Shown piece after piece: positions 12,549-20,830 of a DNA stretch of 64,000 nt. Made by a program: the position numbers and the translations under genes. The stretch is taken from positions 7,192,001 to 7,256,000 of the forward strand of contig JAEVHH010000001.1 in NCBI GenBank assembly GCA_017607445.1, in the 5' to 3' direction. Below the pieces are notes generated by a model. That model was given only the letters and a program-made list of their open reading frames with translations, did not search any database and was not told the origin of the DNA. The stretch is from Histoplasma ohiense. Its lineage: Eukaryota; Ascomycota; Eurotiomycetes; Onygenales; Ajellomycetaceae. The first letter of the stretch is position 1. Each line of letters starts with the position of its first letter.

Positions 12549-13145
12549 TGTAACAGATGTACTTCAATTAACAATTTGATACTATTCTAATTACAGATTA
12601 TGAATTGATTAAGGAAAGAAAGAGAAAAGAAATCAGAAGAAAAGATCATATGAAGAGGATTCTTATAGAGAAAAGTTCAGAGTGGAAGAATATCAGAAGC
12701 CACTCCACAGTGGAGTGTGGAGCAGAAGAATATTAAGAGATACATGTAAGAATCATTAGAAGCTACACAAGCACAGAATGTGGGGCAGAGGAATCATTGA
12801 GAGCTACACAGAAGAATCATTAGAGACTATGCAAGCACAGAACACAGAGCAAAAGAATGTAAGAAGCTACACAGAAGAATTGTTAGAGACTACACAAGCA
12901 CAGAACACAGAGCAGAAGAATGTAAGAAGCTATGCAGAAGAATTGTTAGAGACTACACAAGCACAGAGCACAGAGCAGAAAAACATTAAGAGCTACACAG
13001 AAGAATTGTTAGAAACTATGCAAGCACAGAGCACAGAGTGAAAGAACATCAAAGGTTACACAAGGTCACAACAGCCAGAAACAAGTGGGTGCAGAAGAGG
13101 AGTTGATTGCATAAGTTAATTACTAACAGATGCTAACCCATCACA
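12549..13145 (-). repeat. 5' LTR of Gypsy-A2 (597 bp)
   Basis: It has TGTGAT...TTACA termini when read on the minus strand. Tandem 63-bp units cover about 12790-13040. Because 63 is divisible by three, the array reads as a 21-residue peptide repeat on the plus strand (SYTEELLETTQAQNTEQKN). This is an LTR repeat, not a gene. Confidence 0.92.
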
Positions 13146-13440
13146 CTCATGCTGCAATATAAAGAAATTCATTTCATATTTCATATTTCTCTTCTCAAAT
13201 CTTATCACACACACAATGGACAAATTCTGCAAGCAGAACTGATAATTATAGACATGCAAGAGAAATGAAAAGTTGAAGCTATATTAGACAAGTATCAATA
13301 CTGTGGTCAAACACAATATCTTGTCAAATGAAAAGATTGTACAGACACAGATAATTCTTGGAAACTCAAGAAAAACTTGATGAACAGTCAGAAGTACTTG
13401 AAACAGTTTAATAAAATCTATCAGAAGTCAGTTAGTAAAC
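13146..13440 (+). pseudogene. Gypsy-B pol, right part (integrase tail and chromodomain)
   Basis: Resumes the B frame after A2 with the integrase tail IHFIFHISLLKSYH, then a chromodomain at about 13265-13410 (VEAILDKYQ, QYLVKWKD with Trp now TGA, NSWKLKKNLMN). Chromodomains at the pol C-terminus steer integration to chromatin marks in chromoviruses. Stops show it is dead. Confidence 0.82.
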
Positions 13441-13485
13441 AAAAACAAAGAAGATAATGATGACTGCTGAATATATTTATTTCAT

Positions 13486-14627
13486 TCAGAGATTAAAAAA
13501 CAGATCTGTCTCAGCTTGATCAGTGTCATTCAAAAAATTGTTATCAAGACAAATCTGCTTATTATTCTGAATTTTCTCAACTGATGAAGCACAACATTTC
13601 AACAATGACTTGAGTGCTGTGATTGATGATGTAATCATCAGAATCTCATCAATTACTGTTTCAGTCAAAGTCTCAGAAGAATTGTCTTGTTGAATCTTCT
13701 GAATCTTCACAGCAAAGAATTTAACCATCACAGTCACAGCACTCTGCAAAACATTAACATTCAAAGCATTCACATCAGTGACAATTAGATTCTCAGCAGC
13801 ATTGATAACTGTCTGAGTCAATTCAACAGCATCTGCTGACATCTAATAGAAAGTTAATATTATATACTGTAAAAACATCTATTTTGAATAATAACTTATC
13901 AGAATACAGATGTGCTTTGTCACTGAGCAGTGCTTGCATTTTTTATATCAACTCTCAGCAGACTCACAATGATGATGAGAGGATGTTGTTAAATGTCAAA
14001 TACAATGACAGCAATATGCTGCTGTATTTCTTTCTAACACTTCAACAGAATCATTCACTTTCTCATTTTCATCTACATTATCAGTCAACTCAAATAATGT
14101 ACCAAGATCTTGACTCAGCAAGAATGACACTGATGTAATAACAGAATGTGAAAATGCACTTTCTGAAACACTGCTATAATTGAATGCCATATTCTGCTGT
14201 GATAACAGATCATCAGAGTTCATATAGAATTTTAGAACCCCATCTACATCTTTGTAGATCTGTATATCAAGTACAAACCTCACAACAGCAGTTTGATATA
14301 TAGCAAATCTCTCATCTAAAACTTCATCAGAGAGCAGCATCTCATGAAATTCATTGATCAAAGATTGATCAGTTTCATGAAAGTACTCAGACATCTAAAA
14401 TTCATTAGTACTCATAACAACCTTAGTTTAAGAAAACTTACAGCAGCACAACTTCTATTTGATATATGACAGATGTGACAGCATATCTGTTCATTGTTCA
14501 CAAAGCAAAAATATACTGAGGGGTTCTGCAACCTCTCCAGACAACCCAAGCAAATGCTCTCAATGACAGACAGTATATCACTCTTCATAGACTCTGAACC
14601 AGCAACAGAAACAGCTGGTTCTGACAT
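13486..14627 (-). pseudogene. Antisense, apparently spliced accessory gene inside Gypsy-B
   Basis: Three open blocks lie on the minus strand between the chromodomain and the B 3' LTR. Block 1 (14627-14442, 62 codons) has a Cys-rich end (CLGCLERL, FCF, ICCHIC, NRSC) that looks metal-binding. A consensus 47-bp intron follows (14441-14395: GTAAGT, TACTAATGA branch-like site, TTTTAG) and keeps the frame. Block 2 starts at 14394 and has one TGA at 13998-13996 before a GTGAGT donor at 13967. Block 3 (13842-13486) is a 118-codon open run starting MSADAVEL. The second junction is uncertain: a TTAG acceptor at 13843 does not keep frame with the GTGAGT donor, while a later CAG at 13836 does. Full length would be about 320 codons. 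I do not recognise the family. Since reverse transcription uses the sense RNA, antisense introns would survive transposition. It could also be a host gene captured by the element. Confidence 0.55.
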
Positions 14628-14639
14628 TCTATCATAACT

Positions 14640-15170
14640 TTAATCAGTATCAAGACCTTGTTCAAAGAAGAAGAAGAAGCAAAAGCAACAAGAAAAAAAA
14701 ACAGATATTGAAGATTGAAATCAATATTGCAATGTTGATCAAAAAGATTGCAACAACACAAAACTCAATCCAAAATGGAAAATACAACCACACAATCAAA
14801 ACTTTGAATTTCACAATAAAAATCATATAGAAGAATACAGTGTACTTTGTTTGATAAATTGATGTATTCTTTTTAAATAAAAAATCATTGATGATGATGG
14901 TGGTGATGATTTTGTTAGGGTATGATTTTTTGATGTAAAAGTCAAAGAAAAGAGATTCAGAAGTTGTGTCTAAATCATGATTGAACTGCAATGATATCAG
15001 AGATGAAAAAACATTCTTCTGAAACAGCAACATTTCAGAATTAACCCCAACAATTAATTCAGTCTAATTCTATGAACTTCATACAATATCAACCACACAG
15101 CACATATTATGAACTTCACATGTCACAGTAAGAAGCTCTAAAAACCAGGCCTTTGAAGAAGAGAGATAAT
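14640..15170. other. Gypsy-B 3' noncoding region with polypurine tract
   Basis: This stretch upstream of the antisense gene is AT-rich with A/G runs (about 14665-14702). A 123-codon minus-strand open run here is low-complexity (poly-Leu/Phe) and is not credible as a gene. The purine run GAAGAAGAGAGA (15155-15166) just before the LTR is the likely plus-strand primer. The stretch may hold the promoter of the antisense gene. Confidence 0.55.
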
Positions 15171-15441
15171 TGTAATAAATGCAACAGAGATATCTATATT
15201 AGAAAATAGCTATATGATGATAGAAGAACACAGAACACATCAGAATTAATGAGAAGAAATATAGCACACAGTATTATAGACAGCTGTAGCACATAATGAT
15301 CATCTATATAATGCTCACTGATATCTGTAGATATTAGAAGATCAGTGATTAGCTTTGAATAATAGAGATTGCTATCTTCTTAACATTCTATATGCATACT
15401 TCACACTACTTCCATAATTATACCTACAACCATCTCTTACA
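15171..15441 (+). repeat. 3' LTR of Gypsy-B (271 bp)
   Basis: It begins TGTAATAAATG after a polypurine run and ends CATCTCTTACA, so the termini form TGTAA...TTACA inverted ends. Immediately after it, family A sequence resumes (ATTATATTGTAGAAGG, matching A2 near 10911), which fixes the right boundary. The left boundary rests on the inverted termini and purine tract; an alternative start at 15121 (TGTCACAG) lacks a purine tract. Confidence 0.68.
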
Positions 15442-17325
15442 ATTATATTGTAGAAGGTGGATTCTCTGAGGTCATTGAATTCACTGAACTTATACAGTTT
15501 GAAAAAGAGAATACACTGAAGCTTATACTTTTCAATCAACTGAGTGTTTATAAGAGTGTAGTGAAGAAAACCACTGTCTATCATTGCTCATACATTGACT
15601 AGACTATTTACAATGATGAAAACTATAATTATATCTACTTGTATTTTCTGTTCAAATCTTCAGCTCACTTTTTGCTTCTTAAGCTCTTGTCTGTATTTTA
15701 AAGTGAGAGCTCTTTGTTTCTCTCTTCTTGTTCATTTGTAGATGTAGTTGTGTTCATACACAGTGTAGAAGCTGAGATCACTGCATTGATGCACTGACTT
15801 GCAAAGTGCTTCAGTCTATTGCAACAGATGCAAACTTCTCAGATGATTCAATCAGTAACTTTTTATTCAGAAAGATCAGATATTCTTGACTGTTCTGCAT
15901 TCATATAAAAGATTCAATTCATGACATCTGTGAGAATGATTGATGTAGTTGATGTAGTGGTAGATGTAAAGTTCTGTCTACAATTGTTACAGCTTTCTTG
16001 TACAGTGTTGAAATGTGTGAGATTGTTGTTGAGTTAATGCAAGTGAGTGCAGTAGTTATGATAATATGAGAGTATAAAATGCAAGATACAGAGTTTAAGC
16101 AGTTCAAAGCTGATGTACTGATTCAGAAGATTAATTTTCACAGTATTGTTTCAGTTCTGTTCTTCTACTTCACAGATCTTGCTATCAAAATTGAGTAGAT
16201 AGTTTGCTAGAGAAGTATTCCACTGATAATTTCTATTCAGTCACTGCATCATATATGCTTGCAGTGTAGAGTTCAAGAATAGAACATTCAGTTGACAGAA
16301 GACTTCTTCAGAGATACACATTTCATGTATATATAATTCAATTCAGAGTTGAAATTTCACTAGAGCATCTTCTTCTAGCTGACTATAAATATAACAGACT
16401 TGCAAGAGCAGAGAGTCTATCACAGATTTATCTTCTTCAAGCTTAACTTTTATTTTTCATTTTCAGATTAGATAGATTGAGAGCTCTTCTGTGAACTTGT
16501 TGAGAAGAAGAAGATGTTTTTTTCTTTCATACACAAAAAATATTGATGTCTGTATGATTTCTGATGTATTTATGCTCAGATAATTCAGTTGTTGTTGAAG
16601 CTTCATCATCTGCAAGAATTGCTGCTGAAGAAAATTACAAAGCTCAGTATTATCTTCAGTAAAACTTCAGTTCTTACTCATAAAGAGATGTTTGTAATTC
16701 ATTTCATTTTTATATAAGATTATAGTTCTTAGTTCTGATAGTTTGAAGATCAGAAGATTCAGTTTTTAATCTTGAAGAAAATATTTCATAAACACTCAGA
16801 CTTCTTCACAGCACTATCACAGTAATACAGCTTTATAGAACTTTGAAAATTGTGAATGTTATCACAACAATATAGCTTTGTGAAGACTTGATAACTTATT
16901 TTTAACTTGAGCATCTAAGTGCAATTGTAAACATAGAGCACTCAGACTGACACAGATGAATCAATTTATAATGTAATAGATGTACTTTGATTAACAATCT
17001 AGCACTATTCTAATACAGATTACAAATTGATTAAGAAAAGAAAGAGAAAAGAGATCAGAAGAAAATATCATATGAAGAGAATTTTTATAGAGAGAAGATC
17101 AGAGTGAAAGAATATCAGAAGCCACTTCACATTGAAGCACAGAGTGAAATACAGAGCAGAAGAACATTGAGAGTTATACAGAAAAATTATTAGAACTATA
17201 TAAGTGTGAAATATGAGATAGAAGAGATTACACAGAAAAATTGTTAGAGACTATATAAGTATAAAGTATAAGACAGAAGAGATTGATTGTGTAAGTTAAC
17301 TACTAATAAATGCTAATCTGTCATA
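15442..17325 (-). mobile_element. Gypsy-A copy A3: 5' part (LTR, leader, gag, start of protease)
   Basis: On the minus strand this runs from the 5' LTR (16972-17325) through leader and gag to the protease motif MIDSGFLHY (about 15584) and stops at 15442, where Gypsy-B entered. The rest of A3 should lie left of the window. Its outer edge abuts GTCAC (17326-17330) and then integrase sequence of A4, so A3 was inserted into A4. It is the most mutated family A copy seen here. Confidence 0.8.
16972..17325 (-). repeat. 5' LTR of Gypsy-A3 (354 bp, short form)
   Basis: It aligns by eye to both ends of the A2 LTR but has lost most 63-bp units. Flanking the inner edge, ATCAATTTATAA and the internal ACAAATTGATT preserve the self-complementary primer arrangement seen in A2. 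Confidence 0.8.
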
Positions 17326-17356
17326 GTCACTCAAGAATTCTACTGATCAGATATAT

Positions 17357-18797
17357 TTAGACTGACTGATGAGATCATGAATTTCATGTTTGATTTGATT
17401 TGATTTGATTCCAGTCCATTTCTTGATGTGATTTTCAGTGGGACCAGGATCAGAATGAGAGTGTAAAGTGACTAGAATTATTAGAACATGAGTGAAATGG
17501 GACTAATAAATCTTGATATTTCATGTAAAGTGACTGACTATCAAAAATAAGAACATGATCTGGAACTGACTATGATTTTGACTGAGGTTTGGTTCTGTTC
17601 TGATGATTATATAATACATATCTTAGATATCAATCTGATGATATGATTGGTGGAGATATCACCCCTATCTAGTGCTGTCAACCAATCTATTGCTGCTAAG
17701 CTATCCCTCACTGCTAAGCTATCGCCGCTGCCAACCTATCTATTGCTGCAAGCTATCCCTCGCTGCTAAGCTATCGCTGCCAACCTATCTATCGCTGCCA
17801 ACCTATCTATCGCTGCTAAGCTATCCCTCGCTGCTAAGCTATCGCCGCTGCCAACCTATCTATTGCTGCAAGCTATCCCTCGCTGCTAAGCTATCGCCGC
17901 TGCCAACCTATCTATCGCTGCCAACCTATCTATTGCTGCAAGCTATCCCTCGCTGCTAAGCTATCCCTCGCTGCTAAGCTATCTATCACTGCTAATCTAT
18001 CGCTGCCAACCTATCTATCACTGCCAATCTATCTATCGCTGCTAATCTATCGCTGCTAATCTATCGCTGCTGCCAATCTATCTATCGCTGCTAATCTATC
18101 GCTGCTAATCTATCGCTGCTGCCAATCTATCTATCGCTGCTAATCTATCGCTGCTAATCTATCGCTGCTGCCAATCTATCTATTGCTGCTAATCTATCGC
18201 TGCTAATCTATTGCTGCTAATCTATTGCTGCTGCCAATCTATCTATCACTGCTAATCTATCACTGCTAATCTATCGCTGCTAATCTATCGCTGCTAATCT
18301 ATCGCTGCTAATCTATCGCTGCTAATCTATCGCTGCCAACCTATCTACCGCGGCGAATCTATCTATTGCTGCCAACCAACCTACCACTGCCAACCTATCT
18401 ATCGCTGCCAATCTATCGCTGCCAATCTATCGCTGCCAACCTATCTACTGCAGTGAATCTATCTATCACTATCATTACTAGTTCAAAATAGAACTAGAGC
18501 ATAAATACACTAAACTTCTTTTGATAGATAATGATTTTTGATAATGCTCATAGCATTATATCATCTATATAGAGTAAATCATGGTCCCATTTGATCCCAT
18601 TTTAACAAAATGGGACCAAATGGAACCAGAATCAGTAATTTATAAGAAGAACATGATCTGAGACTAGATTTATAATATAAACAGTGTAAAGTGACTAATT
18701 TAATAAACACTATATGAGATCAGAACTAAGAAATTTGATAATGGAACTGAAGAAATATTTAGTCCCAGTTTCATGCATGGTCACATGATCAGTCTAA
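17357..18797. mobile_element. Non-autonomous TIR DNA transposon (1.44 kb) carrying a minisatellite
   Basis: The ends are inverted: left TTAGACTGA..., right ...TCAGTCTAA. It is flanked by ATATAT on both sides (17351-17356 and 18798-18803), and removing it with one ATATAT rejoins the A4 integrase sequence exactly as in the other copies. Subterminal regions share GGGAC motifs and AAAGTGACT words near both ends. It contains no coding frame beyond the tandem array, so it cannot supply a transposase. A 6-bp duplication does not by itself decide the superfamily, and the AT-rich target makes the exact length ambiguous. Confidence 0.72.
17660..18475. repeat. CpG-rich minisatellite, CTATCGCTGC(T/C)AA(T/C) units
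   Basis: About 800 bp of irregular tandem units of 14-18 bp built from CTATCGCTGCTAAT, CTATCGCTGCCAAC and extra CTAT blocks, with higher-order blocks such as CTATCGCTGCTGCCAATCTAT. CpG is present in most units although the surrounding island has almost none. A 95-codon open run at 17672-17959 is only the translation of this array. Confidence 0.92.
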
Positions 18798-19989
18798 ATA
18801 TATTGAAAGACATACATCAGTTTGTACACAACTGTGATCACTGTGGCTCAGTGACAGCATGATGTGAACACTGAAAAAAGATGTTGAAGCCTCTATCTGT
18901 CTCTGATTGAACTTGATATAATATAGCTATTGATTTTACAGTTTTCTTATCTGAAAGTGGAGATTCTATGAACATTCTAGTCATTGTCAACTGACTCAGT
19001 AAGAATGTAATACTACAGCTCTGTGATAAGATAAATGCTGAAGTAGTTACAGATGCTTTTATCAGAAGTCTGTTCTATTGTATATATAATCTGTCTTCAT
19101 TCATTATATCAGATAGAGACAGTCAATTCATCAGTGCACTTTGAGTCTGTGTATGTTAATTATTAAAAATCAAATGAAAGTTATCAACAGTGTATCACTC
19201 AGAGACTGATGAAGCTACTGAGAGAATGATATAAATGATAAAAAATATTCTCTGTAAATTCTGTAATTATGTACAAAACAACTGAAGTAATCTGCTGTCA
19301 TATACTGAGATTATAATTAACAGTTGAGATTTTACTACAATAGATATAAGCTCATTCTTTCTTCTATATGAATATAATTTAGAGATTCTGAACTTCTCTG
19401 AAACTTCTCAAGAAACCACATACATCTGCAGTCTTATACAGACAGCAGAGAACATTGTGAGTAAGCTGAAGAAAGCTCACAAATAAACAGAAGCTTTAAT
19501 GATTAATATTCAGTAAGATTATAAAAATCAAATAAATATCAGAAGAAGTTCTGTAATTTAATATTATATAGAAGACAAAGTCTGACTGAATCTCAAGAAC
19601 ATAAAAATAAACTGTCTTTTATATATACTAGATTATCATCACATTAAATATACAGTGAAGAAAATGTTAGATATATATAATTATCAACTCAACATCTTAT
19701 CTGATATTTATGATGTCTTTCATATGAATCTGCTCTGATCTGTGGTTGAGGATTCATTTCTCTCACAGAGAATCTTCAATTGACAGTTATTTATTATTGT
19801 AGAAGAAGATAATAAACTTGAGTGAGAAATCAAAGCAATTCTTGACAATAAAATCAATCATCATTATTACAAATATTTTATCAAATGAGTAGAATACAAT
19901 TGTTGAATCTGAGAATCTGTGTCTGTTTTAAAGAATACTGCTGTTCTCAATATCTACAAGTCCTCATTCATTTTGATAAAAAGAGATAA

Positions 19990-20523
19990 TATGATGAATT
20001 AGTATCTGTTAGTAATTAATTTACACAATCAACTTCTCTTCTGTATTCACTTATTTCTGACTGTTGTAATCTCATATAATTTTTGATATTCTTTTGCTCT
20101 GTGCTCTGTGCTTATATAGTTTCTAATGATTCTTTTATATAGCTTTTAACATTCTTTCACTTTATACTCTGCACTTGTGTAGTCTCTAACAATTCTTTTA
20201 TATAGCTTCTAATGTTCTTTCACTCTGTGTTCTGTGTTTGTGTAGTCTCTAATGATTCTTCTATATAGCTCTCAATGATTCTCTTATTTCACACTCTATA
20301 TTTATATAGTTTCTAATGATTTTTCTGTGTAGCTTTTAATATTCTTCTGCTTCACACTTCACTGTGAAGCAGTTTCTGATATTCTTTCATCTCAAACTTC
20401 TCTCTATAAAAACCCTCTTTGTACAATCTTTTCTTCTGATTTCTTTTCTCTTTCTTTTCTTAATCAATTTGTAATCTGTAATTAGAATAGTATCAAATTG
20501 TTAATTGAAGTACACCTGTTACA
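19990..20523 (+). repeat. 3' LTR of Gypsy-A4 (534 bp)
   Basis: It follows AAAAAGAGATAA (mutated polypurine tract) and ends CACCTGTTACA. The start has mutated from TGTGAT to TATGAT. Length and tandem-unit count match the A1 LTR. It marks the right end of the retroelement island. Confidence 0.86.
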
Positions 20524-20830
20524 CCACCATCCTCACATTTTGACCACTGGGCGGTTGCATCGCGTAGACTTGACAAAAATCGAGCAGATATAATGAAAGA
20601 TGAGGTTGGAGTGACTGGTGGAGAGGCTGATGGGGGTGATTGCTGCAGGTGAGGATGGTGAGGTCGCAGATGAGGCTCAGAGGAGGCAGAGCTGAGTCAG
20701 CAGAAGGAAAAGCAGCGCGGGCTCAGACACTAATCCGGGATTGAAGAGTCCATATGTACAGAAAACTACCTAGGTTGTGTCGCATGGTTTTCAATGCACC
20801 AATCAGCCTCGGGGGATCAGACAGGAATAG
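20524..20830 (-). other. Possible 5' end and promoter of a host gene cut by A4
   Basis: On the minus strand an ATG at 20559 opens a frame (MQPPSGQNVRMV) that runs directly into the A4 LTR after 12 codons. Upstream of it (20560-20800) is a pyrimidine-rich leader and a CCAAT box (about 20797 on the plus strand), both common in fungal promoters. The remainder of such a gene is not visible. This is inference from position and composition; no family can be named from so few residues. Confidence 0.3.

Larger units (their letters stand above)
6946..13145 (-). mobile_element. Gypsy-A copy A2: complete LTR retrotransposon (6.2 kb)
   Basis: The element is complete on the minus strand: 5' LTR 12549-13145, leader, gag, protease, RT, RNase H, integrase, chromodomain, 3' LTR 6946-7542. 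Both LTRs are exactly 597 bp. It is flanked by a perfect CTCAT duplication and interrupts Gypsy-B pol. Coding frames are broken but A2 keeps more CpG near its 3' end (about 7580-7800 and the 3' LTR edge) than the other copies. It is the youngest or joint-youngest insertion in the nest. The LTRs differ from each other mostly by C/T and G/A changes, so LTR divergence would mix age with C-to-T type mutation. Confidence 0.93.
4489..15441 (+). mobile_element. Gypsy-B: older chromovirus, split by A1 and A2
   Basis: This second Ty3/gypsy family is present in two pieces, 4489-6945 and 13146-15441, separated by the complete element A2. The left piece starts inside reverse transcriptase, where A1 entered. 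The right piece restores the reading frame once one CTCAT copy is removed and carries the chromodomain, an antisense accessory gene, a polypurine tract (15155-15169) and the 3' LTR. It ends against family A sequence at 15442 (target duplication expected to be ATTAT), so B itself sits in copy A3. The 5' half of B should lie left of the window. Confidence 0.82.
17326..20523 (+). mobile_element. Gypsy-A copy A4: integrase to 3' LTR, interrupted
   Basis: A4 starts at GTCAC followed by the integrase segment AAGAATTCTACTGATCAG, which matches A1 near 2743-2760. It is interrupted at 17357 by a terminal-inverted-repeat element and resumes at 18798-19985 with integrase and chromodomain sequence, then the 3' LTR at 19990-20523. 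Frames are full of stops. Its right edge at 20523 is the border of the CpG-depleted island; the expected target duplication on that side is CCACC. Confidence 0.82.

Noticed and set aside
12778..13041. Open frame encoding a regular 21-residue repeat
   Set aside because: It is the 63-bp tandem array of the Gypsy-A LTR read in frame; the same array occurs in all LTR copies with different unit counts.
14662..15033. 123-codon minus-strand frame in Gypsy-B
   Set aside because: Poly-Leu/Phe low complexity over an A/G-rich tract before the LTR; likely noncoding.
15121..15441. Longer Gypsy-B LTR starting at TGTCACAG
   Set aside because: No polypurine tract precedes 15121, while one directly precedes 15171 and the 15171 start matches the TTACA end as an inverted repeat.
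17660..18475. CRISPR-like or coding interpretation of the CTATCGCTG array
   Set aside because: There are no unique spacers of constant length, the genome is fungal, and the array lies inside a TIR element.
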